DNA of 64,000 nt. Origin: CAZBLK01 sp964492715. Its GTDB lineage: Bacteria > Bacillota > Clostridia > Lachnospirales > WRBF01. The translations under genes and the position numbers were made by a program. Position 1 is the first letter of the stretch; the number at the start of each line of letters is the position of its first letter. The notes under the pieces were generated by a model. It was not told the DNA's origin. It worked only from the letters and a program-made list of their open reading frames with translations, and made no database searches. Location of the stretch: the NCBI GenBank assembly GCA_964492715.1, contig CAZBLK010000005.1, positions 51,593-115,592 on the forward strand. Direction: 5' to 3'. This document shows, one piece after another, positions 22,855 through 31,112 of this stretch.

Positions 22855-24126
22855 ATGTTAGACGCAAAAGAATTGAGAGCCAATTTTGACACAATTAAAA
22901 AACTTTTAAGCAAGCGAAACGCAGACTTCGAGCTTGAAAAATTTATTGAACTTGACAAAAAACGCCGTGAAGCACTTGCAAAGCTTGAACAGTTAAAAAG
23001 CAAGCAAAACACATTTTCAAAGCAAGTGCCAGAGATGAAGGCTAAAGGTGTTAACGTTTCAATGATGCTTGACGAGCTTAAACAGCTTTCGGAAGAAATT
23101 AAGGGGCTTGAACCTTCCGTAAAAGTGCTTGATGATGAAATGGAAAACTTTCTTTTAAGTGTGCCAAATGCACCAAACGAGCTTGTTCCCGAAGGGTGCG
23201 ACGACAGCGGCAACATTCGGGTGCATAAGTGGGGCGACACCACAAAGTTCGGATTTGAGCCGCTACCGCACTGGGAGCTTGGCGAAAAGCACAAGCTTTT
23301 TGACCATGCAAGAGCTGCAAAAGTTACTGGAACACGTTTTACTATTTATAAAGGCTTGGGTGCAAGGCTTGAGCGTGCGTTAATTAACTTTATGCTTGAC
23401 CTTCACATAGATGAACATGGGTATACAGAAGTTTTTCCGCCGATGATGGTGCATAGGCGCTGCATGGTTGGCACGGGGCAGCTTCCAAAGTTTGAGGACG
23501 ATGCTTTTGCAATTAAAGGCACGGAATATTTTATGGTTCCGACAGCGGAAGTTCCTGTTACAAACATGTATCGTGATGAAGTTTTAAATGAAGAAGATTT
23601 AACAATTAAGCATTGTGCGTACACTGCTTGTTTCCGTGCAGAGGCAGGTGCTGCTGGGCGTGACACACGTGGGCTAATTCGCCAGCACCAGTTTAACAAG
23701 GTTGAGCTTGTTAAGTTTGCCAAGCCCGAAAATTCTTATGAGGAATTGGAACAGCTAACAAAAGATGCTGCAAAAGTGCTTGAGCTTTTAGAGCTTCCGC
23801 ACCGTATTATGCGGCTTTGCGGCGGCGACTTAGGTTTTTCTGCTGCAATGACATATGACATTGAGGTTTATATGCCTAGCTACGACAGATATGTTGAAAT
23901 TTCAAGCTGTAGCAACTTTGAAGCGTATCAAGCACGGCGTGCGAACATTCGCTACAAAGACAACACACTTGGCAAAGTTTTGCATGTGCATACGCTTAAC
24001 GGAAGCGGGCTTGCAATTGGGCGGACTACGGCGGCTATTCTTGAAAATTATCAGCAAAAGGACGGCAGTATTGTTATTCCTAAGGTACTTGTTAAGTATA
24101 TGGGCGGCGTTGAAAAGATTGGTTAG
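22855..24126 (+). CDS. serS: Seryl-tRNA synthetase
   Basis: 423 residues. N-terminal coiled-coil arm (about 25-105, LDKKRREALAKLEQLKSKQ...) for the tRNA-Ser long arm, then the class II core: TGTGQLPKFEDDAF, ACFRAEAGAAGRDTRGLIRQHQF (motif 2) and the C-terminal NGSGLAIGRTTAAILENYQ (motif 3). ATG 22855 follows AAGGAGGAGG; the longer frame from 22801 runs through the promoter leader. It charges tRNA-Ser and tRNA-Sec with serine. Confidence 0.97.
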   Translation: MLDAKELRANFDTIKKLLSKRNADFELEKFIELDKKRREALAKLEQLKSKQNTFSKQVPEMKAKGVNVSMMLDELKQLSEEIKGLEPSVKVLDDEMENFLLSVPNAPNELVPEGCDDSGNIRVHKWGDTTKFGFEPLPHWELGEKHKLFDHARAAKVTGTRFTIYKGLGARLERALINFMLDLHIDEHGYTEVFPPMMVHRRCMVGTGQLPKFEDDAFAIKGTEYFMVPTAEVPVTNMYRDEVLNEEDLTIKHCAYTACFRAEAGAAGRDTRGLIRQHQFNKVELVKFAKPENSYEELEQLTKDAAKVLELLELPHRIMRLCGGDLGFSAAMTYDIEVYMPSYDRYVEISSCSNFEAYQARRANIRYKDNTLGKVLHVHTLNGSGLAIGRTTAAILENYQQKDGSIVIPKVLVKYMGGVEKIG

Positions 24127-24132
24127 AAACAG

Positions 24133-24162
24133 GCGGTTTTGCTTTGGCGAAGCCGCTTTTTT
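24133..24162 (+). terminator. Terminator of serS
   Basis: GCGGTTTTGC (24133-24142) and GCGAAGCCGC (24147-24156) pair with two G-U pairs, then TTTTTT. Apart from the repeat at 24180 the rest of the gap to 24444 shows no gene. Confidence 0.8.
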
Positions 24163-24179
24163 GTTGTTTTTGGGGGGGG

Positions 24180-24246
24180 CAAGGTGGGACTAAAGACATT
24201 TTTCGACAAGAAAAGCCGCCAAAGTTTGCATGGTGGCTGTGCTTTA
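24180..24246. repeat. Family D repeat, copy 1
   Basis: GGTGGGACTAAAGACATTTT, TCGACAAGAAAAGCCGCC, then GGTGGCTGTGCTTT. Related to the sequences at 25203 and 26999; the three bracket the S51 peptidase and the GNAT-kinase gene. Confidence 0.55.
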
Positions 24247-24444
24247 GAATTATTTTTTTCTGATGTAACAATTAATTGCTTGAATTATTACGTTCTTAAC
24301 ATATATAAATACTCTTTTTTTTCTTAAAATACAATTTATTGTTCAATGCCAAGTATTAGATTATGCTGTGCAGTGACCATAACCTTAACTGCCACAGGAG
24401 TTCTATATAAATAAACTCAATTATGTTATAACCACTCAACTCAA

Positions 24445-25101
24445 CTAGAGCATCTCATCCAATTTCTTAATCTTTGAGTGGGAAATTAAGTATACACTGC
24501 CTATAATGTCGATTTCGCCTCCCTTTACACGTAAAGCGCAATCTTTGTTCGACAAATAAACATTCATTTCTTCTGATAAAGGAGATAGTTCACGTTGAGC
24601 CATTGCAATGTTATTCTCAAGATCATAATGAGCAAGGATAGAAAAATCATCAAGCCCGATTCCGTCGTAAACAGAGCTTGTTTCAACATTAAATCCTAGG
24701 TTTTTCGAGCAAATCCATTTAACTGACATGTTTATCGCACCAGCGCTTGCTCCAATCACAACGGCTCTGCTTTTTTTAATCAAGTCCGACAATTCATATT
24801 CTTTTAAAAAACCATTTTGCTTTACGGCACTTCCACCAAGTAAAAAAATGACTGAAGCAATTTGTATTAATTTTTGGGCTTCTTCCTTCTGAACGCTATA
24901 ATTAATTAAATGATATTCATCAAACTTAATGTCCGATTGGTCAAGCCACGAGCGCTCAGTAGCGCCATCATCTTCAAAAAGAGATGGGTTAGAGCTAATC
25001 ATAACAAGTGACTTTCTATCTGTTATATCCTCTTGCAATACCTTGACTAGCTTCCCTGGAAAAAAATTGTTAAACCAACCTAAATAATAGTTAGTTTTCA
25101 T
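24445..25101 (-). CDS. Peptidase S51 family protein (dipeptidase E-like)
   Basis: 218 residues. FLLGGSAVKQ and GASAGA (117-122, nucleophile S119) are the S51 signature; a His at about 162 (ILAHYDLEN) would complete the site. PepE-type enzymes cleave Asp-X dipeptides; a related branch includes cyanophycinase and uncharacterised members often found beside acetyltransferase or resistance-like genes. GGAGGTG before ATG 25101 sets the start. Its neighbours (repeats on both sides and a GNAT-kinase gene) suggest an acquired segment. Confidence 0.78.
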   Translation of the reverse strand: MKTNYYLGWFNNFFPGKLVKVLQEDITDRKSLVMISSNPSLFEDDGATERSWLDQSDIKFDEYHLINYSVQKEEAQKLIQIASVIFLLGGSAVKQNGFLKEYELSDLIKKSRAVVIGASAGAINMSVKWICSKNLGFNVETSSVYDGIGLDDFSILAHYDLENNIAMAQRELSPLSEEMNVYLSNKDCALRVKGGEIDIIGSVYLISHSKIKKLDEML

Positions 25102-25202
25102 AAGCACCTCCATAGTAATCACAATTACAAGATAATAATTATTTTCTTTATCAAGAATAGCATAAATTTAATTAAAAGTCAATGGCTTTTAAAAGCCCTG
25201 TC

Positions 25203-25276
25203 TTGACAGCAGCCCAGCTACAGACTAAAACAATTTTCGACAAAAAAGCCGTCAAAATGAAGTGACGGCTTTTTTA
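25203..25276 (-). repeat. Family D repeat, copy 2, forming a terminator
   Basis: TTGACAGCAGCCCAGCTACA, GACTAAAACAATTTTCGACA, then AAAAAGCCGTCA/TGACGGCTTTTTT, an 8-bp perfect stem with A and T flanks (25242-25276). It sits downstream of the GNAT-kinase gene and can end its transcript. Confidence 0.7.
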
Positions 25277-25359
25277 TAATTTCAGGATTATAATGATTTT
25301 CTTATGCAGAGAAAATCTTTCTAAAAGCAAATATTATGCTCATAATATGAAATTATGCA

Positions 25360-26715
25360 TTACTCCAGTAATTCTCTTGAATTACAAAGCAAAGCCCCAT
25401 TTAATGAATCTCTCTTTTCACCTTCTGCCCAACTTGGAAAATTTGCGCACTTAATAGCTTGGCTAAGAGTAAATAGACACGAAACAACCCTGTCAACTTG
25501 TTCTTCAATTCTACTGCCATCAATTCTGTCTGCATTATATCTTTCTGAATATAAGCTATTATACTCATCGACGAATACAGTAGCGGCATTCTCTGATAGT
25601 GAACTGCATACATTGCGTATATCAGAGCATCTGCAACCTTTTCCAAGCAGATTATAATCGAACATTAATGCGGCTTTCTTGTCCTTACGTACAATGAAAT
25701 TAGTCCAATAAAAATCATTGTAAGTTAAGGTATAAGGCAGTGCAGCAATCAACTCTCGCAACTTGTCATAGCGTTCCAAAATATATTGAAAAGTGTCAGC
25801 AGCTTCAGGCAATTTATCCATAAGCTCCTTAATGACTGTTTCAGTTACGTTATTATACTCACAATATAGCGTATGAAGCTCAGGTACAACGCTGCCTTTT
25901 TCGTGGAAATCAAAATACCACTTGGCAAGGCTGCTTGCGACTTCTTCATCTTGTAAATCATCAGAAATGCCAAGACGCCAATCAGACGACAAATTGATAT
26001 TTTCCATAACAACAGTTGACTGGCCGAAGGCAAAAACCTTTATTGTTGGAATCTCGTTTGCGTTCAAGATGCGATAATTTTTTATTTCACGCTTGTCATC
26101 ATCATTCTCAAAATATTTTACAATAGCAGGAACACCATTATACGTGCCGTTATAAACATAAACACCGTCTTTGGCACGTAGCAACCGCAAATTGTGAACA
26201 TAGCTTCCGTTCGAGCCATATATGTCCTGTTTGATAAACTTTGTGATGTTGGGATAAATGTTTGGTGAATTAAGTTGTTTTACAACATAGAAGCCATCAA
26301 CAATCTTTTGACACCATTCAATCCATATTTTAGCAGGGCACATACTATACCCTAATGCAATCCACATCGGGATAGCTTCAAGCTTGTTATCGCTACTCCA
26401 CGAACGAATTTGAAAGTAACCGTATTCTTTCGCCCATTTTTCTGTTAACATAATCATGTGACTTGCGATACCTTGACGTTGATATTGCGTGTCAACCTCA
26501 ATTATATCAATATAGGCATCTTTACATTCGCTTAGTGGGTCAGAAAAATTCTTTGGGTATGTTGATATTATTCCCACCGCTTCGTTGTTATTAAAAGCAA
26601 CTAAAGTATAACAATCTTCACCAAAGTGCAAATGACTACTTACTTTATCACCAAATTTTATCACAAGAACTGCCATAAATGAACTATCAATTTCTTTATA
26701 AATAATATTAAACAT
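25360..26715 (-). CDS. GNAT acetyltransferase fused to an APH/choline-kinase-like domain
   Basis: 451 residues. The N-terminal part (1 to about 140) is a GNAT domain with the acetyl-CoA motif QRQGIA at 79-84 and the GYSMCPAKIWI end. The C-terminal part (about 165-451) is an APH-type kinase fold: ATP lysine in AIVKYF near K200, catalytic loop YNDFYWTNF at 332-340 with D334 and N339, and metal Asp D353 in MFDYN. The loop His of the usual HxDxxxxN/HNDxxxxN is Tyr. Such fusions recall the bifunctional AAC(6')-APH(2'') aminoglycoside enzyme, but the sequence is different. An 18-codon leader ORF precedes it. Substrate unknown; antibiotic or nucleoside modification is inference. Confidence 0.75.
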   Translation of the reverse strand: MFNIIYKEIDSSFMAVLVIKFGDKVSSHLHFGEDCYTLVAFNNNEAVGIISTYPKNFSDPLSECKDAYIDIIEVDTQYQRQGIASHMIMLTEKWAKEYGYFQIRSWSSDNKLEAIPMWIALGYSMCPAKIWIEWCQKIVDGFYVVKQLNSPNIYPNITKFIKQDIYGSNGSYVHNLRLLRAKDGVYVYNGTYNGVPAIVKYFENDDDKREIKNYRILNANEIPTIKVFAFGQSTVVMENINLSSDWRLGISDDLQDEEVASSLAKWYFDFHEKGSVVPELHTLYCEYNNVTETVIKELMDKLPEAADTFQYILERYDKLRELIAALPYTLTYNDFYWTNFIVRKDKKAALMFDYNLLGKGCRCSDIRNVCSSLSENAATVFVDEYNSLYSERYNADRIDGSRIEEQVDRVVSCLFTLSQAIKCANFPSWAEGEKRDSLNGALLCNSRELLE

Positions 26716-26737
26716 AAGCCTCCATTTTGCAAGAGAG

Positions 26738-26794
26738 TTAAAGTATAGTCACCCTCCTGTTTTGCTTGAGATTAACTAACTCTGTTTTTTTCAT
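26738..26794 (-). CDS. Putative 18-residue leader peptide of the GNAT-kinase gene
   Basis: ATG 26794 follows AAAGGGTG by 7 bases; the peptide is MKKTELVNLKQNRRVTIL and stops at 26738, 22 bp before the GNAT-kinase start. GAGTTA in the leader can pair with TAACTC after its stop. Short leader ORFs of this kind control many ribosome-targeting-antibiotic resistance genes (erm, cat) by translational attenuation. No expression evidence. Confidence 0.5.
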   Translation of the reverse strand: MKKTELVNLKQNRRVTIL

Positions 26795-26823
26795 ATGAAA
26801 TCACCCTTTCAACTATATTTTAT

Positions 26824-26869
26824 ATTATAATACATAAAATGGTATAACTAAAGATTATATATATAATCT
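26824..26869 (-). promoter_or_regulatory. Promoter and palindrome upstream of the leader peptide
   Basis: On the minus strand TATAAT (26829-26824) with a weak -35; upstream, AGATTATATATATAATCT (26852-26869) is a perfect 18-bp palindrome, possibly an operator. AT-richness makes chance matches likely. Confidence 0.4.
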
Positions 26870-26998
26870 CTATTTTTGTTCGCTTGTTCATAGTTACAGG
26901 ATAATCATTATTTTCTTCATTGTATACAAGTATACTGCAACTCAATCAAATACACAATGAATTTTCCAACTCTTTGTTGAAAAAACTTAGTCCTAACT

Positions 26999-27071
26999 TG
27001 ACAGCACCACAAGGTAGGACTAAACATTTTTTGTCAAATAGCTGTCAAAATTAAGTGACGACTGTGCTTTG
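26999..27071. repeat. Family D repeat, copy 3
   Basis: TTGACAGCACCACAAGGTAG, GACTAAACATTTTTTGTCAA, ATAGCTGTCAAAATTAAG, TGACGACTGTGCTTT. The hairpin is weaker than in copy 2. Confidence 0.6.
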
Positions 27072-27164
27072 TTTAGCTTTTTTTAAATATGGTATACCGC
27101 AACATCATAGAGATACATCACACATTGTCTTGCAGGATTTGAGCTATACTTCGTCAAAAAAACC

Positions 27165-27420
27165 TTATTTACCATTGAGTAAGTTCAGTTTTTCCTTCCA
27201 CGTATAACGAAAAGTTTGCTCCAAATCTGTACTAATCGATTCACCAAACACGCCTTATAACGTTTCTTTACCATGAGGCTTTATAGGTTGCAACACTAAT
27301 CTGCGAAAGAAATATCCGGGGGCACTCTGTTAGGTTTAATATGTAACACCATGAGAATGGCATAAAGTAGGTCTTTTGTAACTTGGTAGAAGCTCAATAA
27401 TTCTAACGTCTGGGTTTAAT
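27165..27420 (-). pseudogene. Decayed gene remnant of unknown family
   Basis: One minus-strand frame reads like coding sequence interrupted by stops: LNPDVRIIELLPSYKRPTL near 27419-27360, then after stops PIKPHGKETL and, to TAA at 27165, GVFGESISTDLEQTF and RYTWKEKLNLLNGK. No start codon or ribosome-binding site is left. I do not recognise the family. The surrounding 26870-27460 has no intact gene, which fits an eroding acquired segment next to the GNAT-kinase gene. Confidence 0.4.
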
Positions 27421-27460
27421 TGGAAGCATGTGAAATTAGCTGAAATTGTTTAAATTTCGC

Positions 27461-27489
27461 TTGACATAAACCATAAACAATGATAATAT
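27461..27489 (+). promoter_or_regulatory. Promoter of the thiolase operon
   Basis: TTGACA (27461-27466), 17-bp spacer ending TGA, TAATAT (27484-27489). It leaves a leader of about 270 bases with a hairpin AAACTCCTTTT/AAAAGGAGTTT (27595-27619). Confidence 0.6.
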
Positions 27490-27637
27490 ACAATCAACTT
27501 ATAAATTTGTGCGGTAATTTGGTAATTATGCACTAATTTATTTTTTTTACTAGATACATGAATTAATGTTCACATCAGTTTTTAAATGTTTGGGAAACTC
27601 CTTTTAAAAAAAGGAGTTTGTAGATTTAAGCTTAATG

Positions 27638-27651
27638 TGAATGAACATTCA
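27638..27651 (+). promoter_or_regulatory. Inverted repeat in the thiolase leader, possible TetR site
   Basis: TGAATG-AA-CATTCA, perfect, with a looser relative TGAATTAATGTTCA at about 27559-27572. Several TetR repressors bind TGAATG-type palindromes, and a TetR gene ends this cluster at 39091. Confidence 0.4.
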
Positions 27652-27767
27652 TTTGGTTTGTGCTTTAGTAATTCTAGCTTAATTGGTTGTATGTCGGTTA
27701 AAACGGCTGGAATTGCTGTAAATTATAGTTTTAAATTTAGTTAGTGGTTGTTAGGAGGTTTTGCTTC

Positions 27768-28970
27768 ATGAAAAAAGTTTTTATTGTTGAAGGCAAGCGC
27801 AGTGCTATAGGTTCGTTTTTAGGTACGCTTAAAAGCACACACCCAGCACAGCTTGGTGCTGCTGTTTTAAAGGAGACGCTTGCTTCAGCAGGTGTAAAGC
27901 CAGAAAATGTTGACGAAGTTATCGTTGGTAATGTTTTGTCGGCAGGGCTTGGGCAAGGCGTAGGACGACAAATTTCTATTAATGCAGGAATACCTGAAGA
28001 AGTTCCAGCGTATAGCGTAAACATTCTTTGCGGAAGTGGTATGAAAGCTGTAATGCTTGGTGCTTCGGCTATTCAAGACGGTGCTTCAATTGTTGTTGCA
28101 GGCGGAGTTGAAAACATGAGCTTTGCACCGCACATTTTACCAAGCACAGTTAGAACTGGAATGAAAATGGGCGAAATTAAGCTTACTGACCATGTTTTGT
28201 TTGATGCTTTAACAGACGCCTTCCACAACATTCATATGGGGGTTACGGCAGAAAACATTGCTGAAAAGTACAGCATTTCAAGGGAAGCACAAGACGAATT
28301 TGCTTACAATTCACAACAAAAAGCAATTGCGGCAGTTGACGGCGGCAAGTTTAAAGACGAAATTGTTCCTATTGAAGTAAAAGTTGGACGTGATACAGTT
28401 ACTTTTGATACAGACGAGTTCCCTAACAGAAAAACAAACCCAGAAAAGCTTGCTGGCTTGAAGGCAGTTTTCAAAAATGACGGTTCTGTAACAGCAGGCA
28501 ACGCTTCTGGCATTAACGACGGCGCAAGCTTCGTTGTTCTTGCTGACGAAGAAGCTGTTGCAAAATATGGCTTAAAGCCAATTGCAGAATTAATTGGCGT
28601 TGGTCAAGCAGGTGTAGACCCTAAAGTTATGGGCTTAGGTCCAACACCAGCAATTTCTAAGGCATTGAAGCAAGCAGGCGTAAGCTTGAAAGACATTGAC
28701 CTTGTAGAGCTTAACGAAGCTTTTGCAGCCCAAAGCCTTGGTGTAATTCATGAGCTTGTCGAGGAACACGGAATTGACAAAAACGAATTGATGGCAAAAA
28801 CAAACGTAAACGGCGGCGCAATTGCACTTGGTCACCCAGTTGGCGCAAGCGGCAACCGCATAATCGTCACACTTCTTAGTGAGATGAAAAAACGCAACTC
28901 AAAGCTTGGGCTTGCTTCCCTTTGCATAGGCGGTGGAATGGGTACAGCAGTAGTAGTAAAGTCTTTATAG
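27768..28970 (+). CDS. thlA: Acetyl-CoA acetyltransferase (thiolase)
   Basis: 400 residues. C88 in NILCGSGMKA is the acylated cysteine, GHPVGASG near 356 holds the His, and SLCIGGGMG near 386 the second Cys. It condenses two acetyl-CoA to acetoacetyl-CoA or cleaves 3-ketoacyl-CoA. TAGGAGG precedes ATG 27768. The SDR gene for a 3-ketoacyl-CoA or 3-ketoacyl-ACP reductase follows after a family A repeat. No crotonase, 3-hydroxybutyryl-CoA dehydrogenase (Hbd) or butyryl-CoA dehydrogenase gene lies in this window. Confidence 0.94.
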   Translation: MKKVFIVEGKRSAIGSFLGTLKSTHPAQLGAAVLKETLASAGVKPENVDEVIVGNVLSAGLGQGVGRQISINAGIPEEVPAYSVNILCGSGMKAVMLGASAIQDGASIVVAGGVENMSFAPHILPSTVRTGMKMGEIKLTDHVLFDALTDAFHNIHMGVTAENIAEKYSISREAQDEFAYNSQQKAIAAVDGGKFKDEIVPIEVKVGRDTVTFDTDEFPNRKTNPEKLAGLKAVFKNDGSVTAGNASGINDGASFVVLADEEAVAKYGLKPIAELIGVGQAGVDPKVMGLGPTPAISKALKQAGVSLKDIDLVELNEAFAAQSLGVIHELVEEHGIDKNELMAKTNVNGGAIALGHPVGASGNRIIVTLLSEMKKRNSKLGLASLCIGGGMGTAVVVKSL

Positions 28971-29003
28971 CAAAATAGTGAAAATCTTTATCAAATTGCT
29001 TTA

Positions 29004-29064
29004 TAAAAAAGGGCCAAGGGGATAGCCCCTTGCAGGAGTTTGGGGACAGAGACCCCGAGGTTCT
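29004..29064 (-). repeat. Dispersed GC-rich double-hairpin repeat, family A copy 5
   Basis: GGGCCAAGGGGATAGCCCCT, TGCAGGAGTTTGGGGACAGA, GACCCCGAGGTTCT, between thiolase and the SDR gene. It lies inside what may be one operon. Confidence 0.75.
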
Positions 29065-29096
29065 GTCCTTTTTACATAAAAAAGGGGGATATTAAA

Positions 29097-29816
29097 ATGA
29101 GACTCAAAGACAAAGTAGCAATAGTAACAGGCGGTGCAAGAGGTCTTGGCCAAGCAATGGCAGAGCTTTTTGCAGCAGAAGGCGCAAAAGTAATTGCCGC
29201 TGACATGGGTGAGCTTGCTTACTCACACGAAAACGTAGAAGGCTATAAGCTAAACGTAACAGACAGCGCAGCTTGTGAAGAACTTTTTAAATATGCAGTT
29301 GAAAAGTACGGCAAAGTAGACGTGCTTGTAAACAATGCTGGCATTACAAAAGACTCTATGACAAGAAAAATGACTGACGAAGCTTGGGACTTAGTTCTTG
29401 ATGTAAACCTTAAAGGCGTGTTTAACTTAACTCGCCACATTGGCCCTCACATGCAAGCAAACGGCGGTGGCTCAATCATTAACATTTCAAGCGTTGTTGG
29501 CGTTTTTGGAAACATTGGTCAAGCAAACTACGCAGCTACAAAAGCTGGCGTTATCGGGCTTACAAAAACTTGGGCAAAAGAGTTTGCTATGAAGGGCGGC
29601 AACGTTCGTGTAAACGCAATTGCTCCTGGCTACACTATGACAGACATTTTAAAAACAGTTCCTCAAGACCTTCTTGACAGCTTTGCTAAAATGACAATGC
29701 TCGGCAGGCTTGGCCAACCAGACGAAATTGCAAAGGCAGCTCTTTTCCTTGCTTCTGAAGATGCAAGCTACGTTACTGGTCAAACCCTACAAGTTGACGG
29801 CGGCATGAGACTATAG
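29097..29816 (+). CDS. SDR 3-ketoacyl reductase (FabG/PhaB-like)
   Basis: 239 residues. TGGARGLG at 11-18 binds NAD(P); NNAGITKDSMTRKM, ISSVVGVFGNIGQANYAATKAG with the Ser-Tyr-Lys triad and YVTGQTLQVDGGM at the end are FabG signatures. Next to thiolase, reduction of acetoacetyl-CoA to 3-hydroxybutyryl-CoA is the likely reaction, but FabG activity on ACP substrates cannot be excluded. AAGGGGGAT before ATG 29097 fixes the start; the upstream extension to 29040 is repeat sequence. Confidence 0.88.
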   Translation: MRLKDKVAIVTGGARGLGQAMAELFAAEGAKVIAADMGELAYSHENVEGYKLNVTDSAACEELFKYAVEKYGKVDVLVNNAGITKDSMTRKMTDEAWDLVLDVNLKGVFNLTRHIGPHMQANGGGSIINISSVVGVFGNIGQANYAATKAGVIGLTKTWAKEFAMKGGNVRVNAIAPGYTMTDILKTVPQDLLDSFAKMTMLGRLGQPDEIAKAALFLASEDASYVTGQTLQVDGGMRL

Positions 29817-29831
29817 TTTTCGCCTTTAAAT

Positions 29832-29888
29832 AAAAGTTTTGTCCACTTTTTCAAAAGTGGCGGGGTTTGGGGCAGAACCCCAAGGTTT
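29832..29888 (-). repeat. Family A variant repeat (A'), copy 2
   Basis: AAAAGTTTTGTCCACTTTTT, CAAAAGTGGCGGGGTTTGGG, GCAGAACCCCAAGG, inverted relative to the copies at 8986 and 37493. Confidence 0.75.
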
Positions 29889-29975
29889 AACCAAAAAATG
29901 CCCTAATTCGTAACTTTAAAAGCGGCGGCTCTCTATAGTCAAACCTAAAGAGCCGCCACAAAAAGGAGTCAAATC

Positions 29976-31004
29976 ATGAGCATTAATATCGGAATTGTAG
30001 GAACTGGCGTCTACCTTCCTGACAATTACATGACAGCGGCTGAAATTGCACAAGCAACAAACGGCGTTTGGAGCGAAGAAGCAGTTCGTGACAAACTCGG
30101 CATAAACAAAAAAACAATCCCAGGCACAAACGACGGCACACAAGAAATGGGCGCACTTGCAGCTCTTGACTGCCTTAAAAACACAGGAGTTGACCCAAAG
30201 GAAATTGACGTTATCCTTTGCATAGGTGAAGAATGGAAGGAATACCCATTAACAACTTCGGCACTTTACATTCAAGACAGAATTGGTGCTGTAAACGCAT
30301 GGGGCATTGATGTGCAAAACCGTTGTTGTACAGCAGTTTCGGCTATGAAAATGGCGAAAGATATGCTTATAGCCGACCCAGACATTAACACAGTAATGGT
30401 TGTAGGCGGCTACAGAAACGGTGACTTTGTTGACTTCACAGACAAAAACATGTCAATGATGTACAACCTTTCAGCAGGCGGCGGCGCAATTATTCTTAAA
30501 AAGAACTACAACAAAAATGTCCTCCTCGGAAGCCACATCATTGCAGACGGCTCACTTGCAAGAACAGCAGGTGTTGAAATTGGCGGCATTGCAAACCCGC
30601 TTTCAGCAGAAAACTTAGAAGAAGCAAAAAAATCTTTAAGGCTTCTTGACCCAGAAAAAATGAAAAACCGCCTTAACGAAGTTTCTGCACCAAACTGGCT
30701 AAAATGTATTGACAAGTCTTTAGAAAAGTCGGGGCTTACAAGAAGCGACTTGGGCTACCTTGCTATTTTGCACATTAAAAAAAGTGGGCATCTGGGTATG
30801 CTTAAAGACCTCGGCTTAACAGAAGACCAATCAATTTACCTTGACAACTATGGTCACATTGGGCAAGTAGACCAAATTTTGTCTTTACACCTTGCATTGC
30901 AAGAAGGCAAAGTAAAAGACGGCACGGTTTTATGTATGCTTGCTGCTGGTATAGGGTATGTTTGGGCAGCTAACATTATTAAATGGGGCGAAGCGTCACA
31001 CTAA
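29976..31004 (+). CDS. Divergent ketoacyl-synthase III (FabH-like) enzyme
   Basis: 342 residues, thiolase-fold. GVYLPDNYMTAAEIA and WGIDVQNRCCTAVSAMKMA place the active cysteine at about C118. In place of the FabH HQAN and NTS motifs it has LHIKKSGH near 264 and DNYGHIGQVDQ near 293, so the catalytic His and Asn/His are arranged as in a non-standard branch. It may form or cleave a C-C bond in a CoA-linked 3-oxoacid rather than start fatty acid synthesis. It lies between the SDR and the Liv-type transporter. Family sure, reaction unknown. Confidence 0.75.
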   Translation: MSINIGIVGTGVYLPDNYMTAAEIAQATNGVWSEEAVRDKLGINKKTIPGTNDGTQEMGALAALDCLKNTGVDPKEIDVILCIGEEWKEYPLTTSALYIQDRIGAVNAWGIDVQNRCCTAVSAMKMAKDMLIADPDINTVMVVGGYRNGDFVDFTDKNMSMMYNLSAGGGAIILKKNYNKNVLLGSHIIADGSLARTAGVEIGGIANPLSAENLEEAKKSLRLLDPEKMKNRLNEVSAPNWLKCIDKSLEKSGLTRSDLGYLAILHIKKSGHLGMLKDLGLTEDQSIYLDNYGHIGQVDQILSLHLALQEGKVKDGTVLCMLAAGIGYVWAANIIKWGEASH

Positions 31005-31040
31005 CTCAATTCAACTTGTATCAAATAGTACCACATGTTT

Positions 31041-31070
31041 ATTGACAAATAATTGTCAATTTACTAATAA
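31041..31070 (+). promoter_or_regulatory. Promoter of the liv genes with overlapping palindrome
   Basis: TTGACA (31042-31047), 17-bp spacer, TAATAA (31065-31070). ATTGACAA (31041-31048) and TTGTCAAT (31053-31060) form a perfect inverted repeat over the -35 box, a possible operator. Confidence 0.55.
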
Positions 31071-31112
31071 CTATTAACGTTTTGTAGAATTTTCTACTGG
31101 AAAGGACGAAGC

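Noticed and set aside
27768..29816. PHB synthesis operon
   Set aside because: Thiolase and a PhaB-like SDR are present but no PHB synthase or phasin; the following genes point to a different pathway.
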